NCBI GenBank assembly: GCA_963732795.1
Contig: CAVTAV010000006.1
Coordinates: 372,001-436,000, forward strand
Length of the DNA: 64,000 nt
Source: CAVTAV01 sp963732795
GTDB lineage: Bacteria > Pseudomonadota > Alphaproteobacteria > CAVTAV01
Reading direction: 5' to 3'
The position numbers were made by a program, and so were the translations under genes. The notes beneath the pieces are model-generated. The model made no database searches. It saw only the letters and a program-made list of their open reading frames with translations, and was not told where the DNA came from. Positions within the stretch are counted from its first letter, which is position 1; each line of letters starts with the position of its first letter. Below, piece by piece: positions 47,017-56,324 of this stretch.

Positions 47017-48216
47017 ATGCTCAACGACCGTTTCGCCGGGCTTCCGGAATATATGTTCCCGCGCTACCGCGCCCTCATCGCGGAGGTGACGCCGGCGGCC
47101 GATCTCGCGCCCATCAACATGACCTTGGGCGAGCCGCGCCATAAGGTGCCGGGCTTCATCGGCGATATCCTGAAGGCGCAAGAGGCCGAGTTCGGCAAAT
47201 ACCCGCCGATCCAGGGCATACCGGAATGGCAGGAGGCGGTGACGGGCTGGCTGACCCGGCGTTACGGCCTTACCTCCGGCATGATCAGCGCGGACAACGT
47301 CCTGCCGCTGGTCGGAACGCGCGAGGGCCTGTTCCTGGTGACCCTGGCGGCGACGCCGGCCGAGAAAGGCGGCCGCCGCCCGGCGGTCGTAATGCCGAAC
47401 CCATTCTACCAGTGCTATCTCGCGGCGGCGCTCGCGGCCCATGCCGATCCGATCATGCTGCCGGCGACCGAGGCGACCGGCTTCCTGCCGGATTTCGCCA
47501 GCCTTTCCGAAACCGACATGGCCCGCGCCTCCGTGCTCTATCTCTGCTCGCCGGCCAATCCCCAGGGCTCCGTCGCCGATCTCGCCTTTCTCACCGACAC
47601 CATCGAGCGGGTGCGCGCCCACGACGCCGTGCTGGTGATGGACGAATGCTATTCCGAGATTTACGAGCGCGACCCGCCGCCCGGCGCGCTTCAGGCCGCG
47701 GCGGCGTTGCCGAGCGATCTGGGCGATCCGTTCGCCAACGTGCTGGTGTTCCACTCGCTCTCGAAGCGCTCGAACCTCCCCGGTCTGCGCTCCGGCTTCG
47801 TTGCGGGAGACAAACGTCTCATAACGGCCTTCAAACGGCTCAGAAGCCTCGCCGGGCCGACGACGCCGATCCCGATGCTCGCGGCGGCGGCGGCGGCCTG
47901 GCGCGACGAGACCCATGTCGAGGAAAGCCGCCGGCTCTATATCCGGAAATTCGAGGCCGCCGAGGCCGCACTCAAGGGCAAGGCCGGATACCGGCGGCCC
48001 AAAGGCGGGTTCTATCTCTGGCTCGATGTCGGCGATGGGGAGGACTTCGCGAAAAGGCTCTGGCGCGAGCAGGCGGTCATGGTGTTGCCCGGCGCCTATA
48101 TCGGCGAGCCCGACGCCGAGGGCTTCAATCCCGGCCGGCGGTATGTCCGGGTCGCGCTGGTCGACCCGCCGGACGTGGTGGGCGAAGCCTTGAACCGCAT
48201 CGCCAAACTGCTATAA
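47017..48216 (+). CDS. class I/II PLP aminotransferase, DapC-like
   Basis: A 399-residue fold-type I aminotransferase. MTLGEPRHKVPGFIGDIL and KYPPIQGIPEWQEAVTGWL are the N-terminal blocks, YLCSPANPQGSV binds the cofactor, DECYSEIY holds the Asp/Tyr pair, and SLSKRSNLPGLRSGF has the PLP Lys. It is most like succinyldiaminopimelate transaminase (lysine/murein precursor supply) and sits between amtB and ftsK, as in several Rhodospirillales. The long upstream extension of this frame is shadow of amtB; the ATG at 47017 is the sensible start. Confidence 0.88.
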   Translation: MLNDRFAGLPEYMFPRYRALIAEVTPAADLAPINMTLGEPRHKVPGFIGDILKAQEAEFGKYPPIQGIPEWQEAVTGWLTRRYGLTSGMISADNVLPLVGTREGLFLVTLAATPAEKGGRRPAVVMPNPFYQCYLAAALAAHADPIMLPATEATGFLPDFASLSETDMARASVLYLCSPANPQGSVADLAFLTDTIERVRAHDAVLVMDECYSEIYERDPPPGALQAAAALPSDLGDPFANVLVFHSLSKRSNLPGLRSGFVAGDKRLITAFKRLRSLAGPTTPIPMLAAAAAAWRDETHVEESRRLYIRKFEAAEAALKGKAGYRRPKGGFYLWLDVGDGEDFAKRLWREQAVMVLPGAYIGEPDAEGFNPGRRYVRVALVDPPDVVGEALNRIAKLL

Positions 48217-48250
48217 ATCGCATCACGCGGTGGGGCGTAAGGAGAGACTC

Positions 48251-50597
48251 TTGGCTCGGTCGAGCAAGAAAACCCCTAGGCACGTCCTCGTCGCGGAGGC
48301 GACTGCCCGATTCATCAAGCGCCGCCTCGTCGAGGCCTGGGGCGCGGCGATCGCCGCTATCGGCACCGGCCTGGGCCTTGCGTTTTTCACCTATCATCCC
48401 GCCGATCCGAGCCTGAATACGTCCTCCGGTGCCGCGCCGGAGAACTTGATGGGCCTGCCGGGGGCCTATGCCGCCGATTTTCTGCTGCAGATTCTGGGCA
48501 TCGGCGCGGGCGTTTTCGCCCTGGCCTTGATCGCCTGGGGCGTCAAGACGGCGCTCCATCGCGGCATCCCGCACCTGCCCCTGAACGTGCTGTGCCTGTT
48601 CGCCGCCGCCGTGCTGGTCGCGATGACGGCCGCCGTTCTGCCCCATGGCGCGTCCTGGCCGGTTGCCGCCGGCTTCGGCGGCTGGCTCGGCGCGCTCGGC
48701 GTCGCCAAGCTCGGGGCGCTCGCGGGTCTGTTCAAGCTGACGCTCGCGCCCTGGGTTCTGGGGCCGGTTCTCGCGGCGCTCGCGCTTCCGGCGCTCTATG
48801 TCGCGATCGGGCTCGACCGCTATGAATGGCAGGTGCTCGGGGCCGGCACGGCGCGCGGAATGGCCACGGCTTGGCGCGGCCTCCGGCGCATCGGCCAGAT
48901 CGGCGCTCAGCCGTCCGAGCCCAGGCCCCGCCGCGAGCCGCGTCCGGCCAAGCGCCGGCCCCCGGTCCAGGAGACCGAGGTCGATATAGTCACGACTCCG
49001 GTCCGCACGCGGGTCGCCGGCGCACCGATCAAGCTCAAGACCGGCCAGCGCGCCGCCCGTGAGCGCGAGCCGCTCCTGGATCTGGAGCCCGCCACCGGCT
49101 TCAGCCTGCCGCCCTTGAACCTGCTCACCAAGCCGTCCCGGAGCGATCGGGTCGAGCAGGCCAGCGCCGATGCCTTGGAGCAGAACGCCCGGCTTCTCGA
49201 ATCCGTGCTCGACGAGTTCGGGGTCAAGGGCGAGATCGTCCAGGTTCGCCCCGGCCCGGTCGTGACCTTGTACGAGCTCGAGCCCGCGCCCGGCACAAAG
49301 GCCTCCCGCGTGATCGGCCTCGCCGACGACATCGCCCGCTCGATGAGCGCGGTCTCGGCCCGCATCGCAGTCATCCCCGGCAAGACGGTGATCGGCATCG
49401 AGCTCCCCAATGCCCGGCGCGAGACCGTGTTCCTGCGCGAGCTTCTCTCGACGCCGGAATATGAGCGCTCGTCCTCGCGCCTCGCTCTTACCCTCGGCAA
49501 GGAAATCTCCGGCGCGCCGGTGATCGCGGATCTGGCCGCCATGCCCCATCTCCTGATCGCGGGCACCACCGGCTCGGGCAAGTCGGTCGCGATCAACACC
49601 ATGATCCTGTCGCTTCTCGTATCGGCTGACGCCCGATCAGTGCCGCTTCATCATGATCGACCCCAAGATGCTGGAACTGTCGGTCTATGACGACATTCCG
49701 CATCTCCTGTCGCCGGTCGTGACCGAGCCGAAAAAGGCGGTGGTAGCGCTCAAATGGACCGTGCGCCAGATGGAGGACCGCTATCAGTCCATGTCCAAGC
49801 TCGGCGTGCGCAACCTCGCGGCCTATAACGCCCGGATCGCCGAGGCCGCCAAGCGCGGCGAAGTGCTGAAGCGCACCGTCCAGACCGGCTTCAACCCCGA
49901 GACCGGCCAGCCGATCTATGAGGACCAGGAGCTGGATCTGACGCCCTTGCCCTTGATCGTCGTGGTCGTGGACGAGATGGCGGATCTGATGATGATCGCG
50001 GGTAAGGAGGTCGAATCCGCGATCCAGCGCCTGAGCCAGATGGCGCGCGCCGCCGGCATTCACCTGATCATGGCGACCCAGCGCCCGTCCGTGGACGTCA
50101 TCACCGGCACGATCAAGGCCAATTTCCCGACCCGGATCAGCTTCCAGGTCACGTCCAAGATCGACAGCCGCACCATTCTCGGCGAGCAGGGCGCGGAGCA
50201 GCTCCTCGGCCAAGGCGACATGCTGTATATGGCGGCGGGCGGGCGCTTGACCCGCGTTCACGGGCCCTTCGTCTCCGACGGCGAGGTCGAGCGGGTCGTG
50301 GCCGCTCTCAAGCGCCAGGCAAGCCCGGATTACATCTACGAGGTCACCGTCGACACCGAGGACGACGACATGTTCGGCGACGGCATGGGCGGCGGCTCCG
50401 GCGACGAGCTCTACGACCGCGCCGTGGCGCTGGTGGCCGCCGAGCGCAAGGCCTCCACGAGCTTCATCCAGCGCCATCTCCAGATCGGCTACAACCGCGC
50501 CGCCCGGATCATCGAGCAGATGGAGCGCCAGGGCGTGGTCAGCGCGGCCAATCATGTCGGCAAGCGCGAGGTCCTCGTGATGGACCATGGCGCGTAA
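48251..50597 (+). CDS. ftsK: DNA translocase FtsK, one +1 frameshift
   Basis: A protein of about 781 residues. Four membrane helices (residues about 25-190), a short Pro/Arg-rich linker, then the motor: LLIAGTTGSGKSVAINTMI (Walker A), FIMIDPKMLELSVYDDIPHLL, LIVVVVDEMADLMM (Walker B) and IHLIMATQRPSVDVITG. The C-terminal gamma domain (ELYDRAVALVAAERKASTSFIQRHLQIGYNRAARIIEQME) reads KOPS sites. One extra G near 49621, shortly after Walker A, breaks the frame. TTG at 48251 with AAGGAGA is preferred over GTG at 48230. It couples division to chromosome dimer resolution and should be essential. Confidence 0.95.
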
Positions 50598-50628
50598 CTT
50601 GTTGCCGTCGTCCCCGCCTCGTTCTGTA

Positions 50629-50658
50629 ACGTCATCCCCGCGAAAGCGGGGATGACGT
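50629..50658. repeat. short GTCATCCCCGC hairpin
   Basis: ACGTCATCCCCGC and GCGGGGATGACGT form a perfect stem of 13 bp with a GAAA-like loop between ftsK and lolA. It is related in ends to the dispersed GTCATCC repeats, but much shorter, and has no T-tract. Confidence 0.75.
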
Positions 50659-50704
50659 CGTAGCGATGGTTTCCGTTTCTGCCCGAAGGACCCATATACG
50701 GATC

Positions 50705-51373
50705 ATGACAGGACGATCAATCAGCCTCGCCGCGGGCCTCGCCCTTGCCGTCGGCCTTCTCGCCGCGCCGGCGGATGGCCGCGTCACGGTGCCCGCGCCC
50801 CTTACCGACCTCGCCCCGGCCCAGAAGGCCGATATCGGCTCGATCCAGGACTACCTGAACGGCGTGAAGACCATGACCGGCAAGTTCGACCAGTATGCGC
50901 CGGACGGATCGCTTACCTCCGGCGATTTCGCGCTGGCGCGGCCGGGGCGGCTGCGGTTCGATTACAATCCGCCGTCCCAGGTGCTGATCGTCGCCGACGG
51001 CTATTGGCTGACCATGGTCGATGCCTATTCCCGCCAGCTCTCGCGCTGGCCGATCAACGACACGCCTTTGGGCGTGCTGGTCAAGAAGGACATCGACCTC
51101 GATCAGGACGTCGATATCCTCGGGCTCGAGGACAAGGCGGGGGTGATCCGCTTGACGGTCGCGGACAAGAAGGAGCCCGGCAAAGGCACCATGACCATGG
51201 TCTTCACCAAGGCGCCGCTGGAGCTCCGGCAATGGCGGGTCAAGGACGCCCAGGGCCAGGTGACGACCGTCACCCTCTCCGATACGCGACAAAACGTCGC
51301 CGTCGACCCCGGACTCTTCACCTACAAGGACCCCCGCCCGGCCAAACCGTTCCGCCCCGGCATCCATAAGTGA
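50705..51373 (+). CDS. lolA: outer-membrane lipoprotein carrier LolA-like protein
   Basis: A 222-residue periplasmic protein with a signal peptide (SISLAAGLALAVGLLAAPADG). IQDYLNGVKTMTGKFDQYAPDGSLTSGDFALARPGRLRFDYNPPSQVLIVADGYWLTMVD is the LolA core; the Arg in RPGRLRFDY and the later GVLVKKDIDL and WRVKDAQGQVTTVTLSD blocks fit. It moves lipoproteins from LolCDE to the outer membrane. It follows ftsK, as in many alphaproteobacteria. The ATG at 50705 was chosen over one at 50666 because the signal peptide begins there. Confidence 0.9.
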   Translation: MTGRSISLAAGLALAVGLLAAPADGRVTVPAPLTDLAPAQKADIGSIQDYLNGVKTMTGKFDQYAPDGSLTSGDFALARPGRLRFDYNPPSQVLIVADGYWLTMVDAYSRQLSRWPINDTPLGVLVKKDIDLDQDVDILGLEDKAGVIRLTVADKKEPGKGTMTMVFTKAPLELRQWRVKDAQGQVTTVTLSDTRQNVAVDPGLFTYKDPRPAKPFRPGIHK

Positions 51374-51443
51374 TTGAAGACAAATAGGTTTATCTTCAAG
51401 AACCGCGGCCGCTCACATTTTCGTCAGAGCGTTTGAAGAGGGT

Positions 51444-51474
51444 TTGAACGGGCCGAACCCAATCCCCATATAAG
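51444..51474 (+). promoter_or_regulatory. candidate sigma-70 promoter of the small RNA
   Basis: TTGAAC (51444-51449) and TATAAG (51469-51474) with a 19-base spacer. Transcription would begin about 51481, exactly where the first stem of the predicted RNA starts. The spacer is two bases over the ideal. Confidence 0.5.
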
Positions 51475-51480
51475 CTTCAA

Positions 51481-51630
51481 GCGGCGGTCGGCCACTCCCC
51501 CCAAAGCAAGGCACGATCCCCTGACATGCCTTGATGGCCACCGCCCGGCGCCGACCTCCCCTCTCGGCGCCAAGCGCGACAAGCGCACGGAAGCGTCCGG
51601 CCGAAAGTATCCGGCCGGACGTTTTCATTT
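51481..51630 (+). ncRNA. predicted trans-acting small RNA, about 150 nt, with C-rich anti-SD loops
   Basis: There is no convincing coding frame in the 315-base gap 51374-51688, but three nested or serial stems fit well. Stem 1: GGCGGT-C-GGCCA (51483-51494) with TGGCCACCGCC (51535-51545); inside it, CTCCCCCCAAAG is unpaired and CAAGGCA/TGCCTTG (51507-51513 / 51527-51533) carries a loop with ATCCCC. Stem 2: GGCGCCGA/TCGGCGCC (51547-51554 / 51564-51571) with loop CCTCCCCTC. Stem 3 is a terminator. Exposed CCUCCCC-type loops can pair with Shine-Dalgarno sequences; this three-stem plan recalls alphaproteobacterial anti-SD sRNAs such as the alpha-r14/NfeR1 group. Assignment to that family is unproven. 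Confidence 0.65.
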
Positions 51631-51632
51631 TC
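51594..51632 (+). terminator. Rho-independent terminator of the small RNA
   Basis: CGTCCGGCCG (51594-51603) and CGGCCGGACG (51612-51621) form a perfect 10-bp stem, followed by TTTTCATTTTC. It lies 57 bases upstream of the next ATG, so it ends a transcript that begins before that gene rather than the gene's own mRNA. Confidence 0.85.
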
Positions 51633-51688
51633 AGCCATCCGGACCAATCGCCTATAGTCTGAGCCATCTCTCGACTGCAGGAGCTTTC

Positions 51689-52322
51689 ATGGCAGGCCAT
51701 TCCGCCGACATGCCGCCCCCCGACAGGCCCGACGATCCGTTCGACGACGAGGCCGAGATCGACCTCAGGGAAGATTTTCCGACCCTCGACGCGGTGCGGC
51801 GGTTTGCCCGGGTGGCGCGCGAAATTCCCTGGTTCACGCGGGTCGGGGAGCGCCTGTCGCGCCAGGACCGGCTGGTCGCTGAGGCATACCTCGAAGCGCT
51901 CGGCTTTCCCGATGCCGGCGTCGCCGAGGTCGAGGACTGGTGGGAGGCCGCGGTCGCCGCGACCAATCTCGACGTGGATACGCCCGCTTTCGAGGTCGAG
52001 GAGCAGCAGCGCGTCGCGCTCACGGCCGAGGCCCTGGAGTTGCTGGACGAGGAGCTGCTCACCTTCGCCCTCACCCATGTCGCGGGCGAAATCGCCGAGA
52101 TCGTCGAGACCGCGGCGGCGGATGCGGCGCTCCGCGCGGGCTATGACGATGACGAAACGATCCGGGCCGCGGCCGGCGCGGCGATCCAGGCCGCCCACCA
52201 GGCGGCTCTGGTCCTCGCCGCGGGCGTCGAGGACGAGACCGCGGCCGCGCATAAGATTCCGCCTGTTCGAATCCGGCCGTTGGCCCCTGGGGCTCATCGG
52301 CTCCACCCTGCATATCTTCTGA
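51689..52322 (+). CDS. conserved alphaproteobacterial protein of unknown function, one +1 frameshift
   Basis: About 210 residues, strongly acidic and helical (DDPFDDEAEIDLREDFPTLDAVRRFARVAREIPWFTRVGERLS, then YLEALGFPDAGVAEVEDWWEAAVAA). The C-terminus reads RLFESGRWPLGLIGSTLHIF after one extra base near 52256, a better ending than the unshifted frame (to 52333). No signal peptide or membrane helix. It precedes xth by seven bases, so co-transcription is likely. I do not recognise a named family. Confidence 0.7.
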
Positions 52323-52329
52323 GACGCCC

Positions 52330-53131
52330 ATGACGCTGCGGATCACCACCTGGAACATCAATTCCGTGCGGCTCAGGATCGACAATGTCGCCCGGCTCAC
52401 CAAGGAGATGCGCCCCGATGTCCTGTGCCTGCAGGAGATCAAGGTGCAGGAGCTCGACTTCCCGATGAAGGCGGTCAAGAAGCTCGGCTACGAGCACGCG
52501 GCCGTGGTCGGCCAGAAGGGCTATCACGGCGTCGCCATCCTCTCCCGCGTGCCGTTCGAGGCGAGCGAGCGGCTGAACTGGTGCGGCAAGGACGACGCCC
52601 GCCATGTCCGGGTGCAGACTCGAGGGCGGCATCGACCTCCATAATTTCTACGTGCCGGCCGGCGGCGATATCCCCAACCCCGAGGCGAACGACAAATTCG
52701 CCCACAAGCTCGATTTCCTCGACGCCATGGCGAAGCATTTCAAATCCGCCAGGCGCAAGGGCGCGAAATCCACCATCCTGGTCGGCGACTTGAACGTCGC
52801 GCCCTTGGAACAGGACGTCTGGTCCCACAAGCAGATGCTCAAAGTGGTGAGCCACACGCCGGTCGAGGTCGAGAAATTCGGCAAGCTGCAGGCGTCGCTC
52901 GACTGGGTCGATGTGATGCGCGGTTTCGTGCCGCCCGAGGACAAGCTCTATACCTGGTGGAGCTACCGCGCGAAGGACTGGGAAGCCTCGAATCGCGGCC
53001 GCCGCCTCGACCATATCTGGGCCACGCCCGACCTCGCGCCCAAATTCAACAAGCTCGAAATCCTCAAAGCCGCCCGCGGCTGGGACAAGGCGTCCGACCA
53101 TGTCCCGGTGACGGTGACCCTGGACATATAG
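52330..53131 (+). CDS. xthA: exodeoxyribonuclease III, one +1 frameshift
   Basis: AP endonuclease/3'-5' exonuclease for base-excision repair, about 267 residues. NINSVRLR (metal/Asn), LCLQEIKVQELDFP (Glu ligand), HNFYVPAGGD, ILVGDLNVAPLEQDVW (Asp/Asn) and RRLDHIWATPDL with the final SDHVPV (catalytic Asp/His) are all there. One extra base near 52618 separates the first 97 residues from the rest. Convergent with the cNMP gene. Confidence 0.94.
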
Positions 53132-53140
53132 GACTCTCGG

Positions 53141-53617
53141 CTACTCCCGCGGCGTCTTGCCATACCGGTCGGTGGTCTCCTCCAGGCGGCGCGCGAGGTT
53201 CCGCATGATCTCGATGGCCATTTCGGGGGCCTCGCCGACCATCTGGTAGAAGATGTCCTTGGTGATGCGGAGCGCGTCGAGCTTGGTGATCGCGACCACG
53301 GTGGCGGTGCGCGGCACGCCGCACAGGATCGCGATCTCGCCGACGATTTCGTTCGCGCCGATCTTGGCGACCTCCCGCTTGCCGTGCCCGGATCCGATAT
53401 AGACCTCGGCGATTCCCGACAGGACCACATAGGCCGCATCGCCGTGGTCGCCGGCATTGAACAGCGTCTCCTCGGCCGCGAAGCTCACCCGTTCGCTGGC
53501 GAAGGCGAGGAGCTTGAGCTTCAAAGGATCGAGGCTGCGGAACAGCGGCACTCGGGCGAGGATCTGGGTCTCGTCGTCGAGGCTTTGAACGACCTTCTTG
53601 AGCTGCGGTTCGGTCAT
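53141..53617 (-). CDS. stand-alone cyclic-nucleotide-binding domain protein
   Basis: A 158-residue protein consisting of one cNMP-binding beta barrel (residues about 20-145): VPLFRSLDPLKLKLLAFASERVSFAAEETLFNAGDHGDAAYVVLSGIAEVYI, then GANEIVGEIAILCGVPRTATVVA, the phosphate-binding cassette. It has no HTH, so it is not a Crp/Fnr transcription factor. The PBC lacks the classic RxA ending (PRTATVV fits loosely). The ABC transporter gene ends three bases before its ATG, and it should act on that transporter; in related genomes the two can be one polypeptide (recollection, unverified). Confidence 0.85.
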   Translation of the reverse strand: MTEPQLKKVVQSLDDETQILARVPLFRSLDPLKLKLLAFASERVSFAAEETLFNAGDHGDAAYVVLSGIAEVYIGSGHGKREVAKIGANEIVGEIAILCGVPRTATVVAITKLDALRITKDIFYQMVGEAPEMAIEIMRNLARRLEETTDRYGKTPRE

Positions 53618-53620
53618 CTC

Positions 53621-56127
53621 TCAGGCTCCTTTGGCCAGGCGATGGGCAGGTTGCACGTCTTGCGACCGGTCTGACGGGTCGGCGAAACTTTCGGGCGGGC
53701 CGGCGGCGGCGATATGCCCGTCCGAGAACCGCACGGTATGGTCGAAGCCGCGCGCCAGGGCGGGCTTGTGGACGCTCCAGATCAGGGTCCGGCCCGGTCG
53801 GCGCTCGCGGAAATGGGCGACGACCCGGTTTTCGCTGTCGGCATCGAGTGAGGCGGTGGCGTCGACCAGCACGAGGATAGCCGGATCCCGAAGAATGCCG
53901 CGGGCGAGAGCGAGCTTCTGGCGCTGGAGCGCGGTCAGCCGCGCGCCGCTGACGCCGACATCGAAATCGAGCCCCGCCTCGGTGACCGCCGGGACGAGAC
54001 CGAGCTCGGCGACGATCTCGCCCATCAGGCAATCGGCCTGCGGCGCGGCATTGGCCGTCCCATAGAAGATCTTCCCGAACAGGATGTTGTCGGCGAGGCT
54101 CGCCGGCGCGAGATAGGCGTCCGGATCGAAGAACGCGATCTTCGGGGCCAGCTCGGGCGGCAATCCGGCGCGGAACAGCCAGCGCGCGAACAGGATCCGC
54201 CGGCGGGTATCCTCGTCGAGCACGCCGAGGCGATGGCGCGCCGGGATCAGCTTGAACGGCAGGGACAGCAGCCGCGCCTGTTCGTGAGATTCGAGTCCCG
54301 GAACGTCGCGGCGCTGGACCCGGGCCGTGAGCCCCTGGAAATAGGGCAGGTCGGCCGAGGCGATAAAGCTGAACTGCTCGAAGAACGGATGGCCGGCGCG
54401 GAAGGCCGGCGAACATCTCGACCATGGTCGAGGCGATGATATAGCCCATGTCGAGCAGCGGCTCGGTGAGCCCGGCGTCCGTCGAGCACCGTGCGGACAT
54501 AGGAGTGGTCGGCGAGCCGGTCGACCGCGAAGGTTTCGTCGGTCGCGACGCCGAACAGCAGGTTTTCCGCCAGCGTGGCATTGACGTTGTAGCGGTCGGC
54601 ATCGAAGCTTTCCACCGAGACCGCGGCGTCTCCTCGAGCCGCGCGCCGGAGGCGCTTGCGAGCCGCCAGCAGCGCCGAGGCGAGATCGGGCGCGCGGGCC
54701 GGATCGATCGTGCCCTTGAGGCCGAAGCGATAGACATCGTCGTCGAGCCCGACCGCGCCAAGGCCTCGAGCCCGGCGGTCGCAGGACGTCGCGGACCGTC
54801 CGCCATCCGAGCCATAGAACAGGTTATGGCCGAGCGTGCCCGGCGAAAACATGGCCGTTCGGCCCGACATAGCCGAATCGCTGCCGTGCCCGCCGGTCGT
54901 AGATCCGGCCGCGCTCCGGCGCGAGCAGCCCGGCGATCGCCATAGCGGCTTCGTCGGCGCCGCTCCCCGTGCCGCCGAGAAAGGCGATGCGCCGCCCGGC
55001 CGGAAGCGTCAGCGACACGTCGTCGAGCGCCGGACGGCCCCAGTCGTCACTGCACGGTGAGATGGCTGATCGAATCGATATCGCCGCGGTTTCGGCGGAG
55101 GCGGCCGGGCGTTCGGGGTTTCGGTCATGCCCTCGGGGTTGAACTGGGTCACGACCTGCTGATAGCGGATCCGGGCATCGGCCAGGCCCTGGTAGTAATC
55201 CAAAAGCTCGCGCCACGGCGCCGCGAGATCCTTATGCGCGGCGACGGCGGCCAGCAGCGTGCCGATATCCAGCCGCCCTCGATCACCAGATAGCCGCCGA
55301 TCGAATAGAAGAAGAACGGCCCGAGATGCTGGACGAAATTGTTGATCGCCTTGATGACGAATTTGCTGCAGATAGATCGAGTAGCGGACCCGGAAAATCT
55401 CGATCGAGCCGCGCGCGGAAATCCGCCTGCTTCCCGCGCCCGCCGTGCCGTGCACCCGGATTTCCTCGACGCCCTGCACCGGTCTCGCCTGATCCGATCG
55501 GAAAGCACCGCGGATAAGCTGCACCCGCTCCTTGGCCAGCCGGTTCACCTGAGCCTGGAGTCGCGGGATGACGATGATCTGGATCGGATAGAGCGACACC
55601 GCGGCCGCCGCCATGATCGGGTTCTGCACGAACAGGAAGCGCGAGCACGACCACGAGCGTGCCTCCCTGGAACGCCGGCAGGGCGAACACGTCGCCGATG
55701 AATCCGCCCAGCGCCTCCACCTCGCCGGTGATCATCGGGATGATCTTGCCCTGGCTCATCCGGCGGAATACCGGCAGGGGAAATTTCAGGATCCGGGCAT
55801 AGAGATCGGCCCGCAATCTGCCGAAGATTTTCTCGGCCGTTATGCCTTTGTACACATTGATCGCGTATTTGAATCCCTGATTGACGAACACCAGGGCCAG
55901 CAGCGCGCCGCACAGGGCCAGCAGATAGTCGCGCTGGTCGAAAGCTCAAGCCGAGCACCGAGACCGGGAAATGGGCCGTTTCCGGCGCGATCGCGCGGTT
56001 CACGATGGTCTTGGGCAGCTCGTAGAAGAGGTAGAGGAACGGGAACGAGACGAGGGCCAGGAGCCACGAGCACGATCTGCTGCCGCCAGCTCCGGCGCAG
56101 CACGTATCGATAGAGGCTCGGTTCCAT
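53621..56127 (-). CDS. divergent ABC transporter (TMD + long atypical NBD), many +1 frameshifts
   Basis: Exporter-like protein of about 830 residues, readable only by joining some 17 frame steps, each one extra base. N-terminal membrane domain: MEPSLYRYVLRRSWRQQIVLV, FVNQGFKYAINVYKGITAEKIFGRLRADLYARILKFPLPVFRRMSQGKI, FVQNPIMAAAAVSLYPIQIIVIPRLQAQVNRLAKERVQLIRG, GPFFFYSIGGYLVIEGG. The NBD opens DDWGRPALDDVSLTLPAGRRIAFLGGTGSGADEAAMAIAGLL: Walker A lacks the Lys and Ser/Thr. A 250-residue insertion follows (NVNATLAENLLFG, IPARHRLGVLDEDTRRRILFARWLF, AASLADNILFGKIFYG variants). The signature is VSGARLTALQRQKLALARG and Walker B is ILVLVDATASLD, without the catalytic Glu. Ends three bases before the cNMP gene. 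Cargo unknown; the divergent glycosyltransferases suggest a glycan. Confidence 0.75.
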
Positions 56128-56324
56128 GCGGGGGGCTTTCAGCCGGCTGATTTGGCGGCGCTTCGGCATGACTGGCGGTGTGAAACGGGCCTGCGTCGGG
56201 GATGCAGCGGGTCTGCCAAGCTAGCGGGTTCGGGCTGACGAATTCGTAAACGGCGGCGCGTTGAGGGGCGCTCACCGTGGCCGGGTGGTGTCGGTAGCGA
56301 GTGATTAGGGTTTTGAGGCGCTGT

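Noticed and set aside
49600..49640. programmed frameshift in ftsK
   Set aside because: No slippery heptamer or downstream stimulator is evident, and the same +1 breaks occur in unrelated genes, so a sequencing insertion is the simpler reading.
51374..51399. TTGAAGA/TCTTCAA hairpin after lolA as a terminator
   Set aside because: The stem is only seven pairs, the loop is 12 bases and no T-tract follows; too weak to call.
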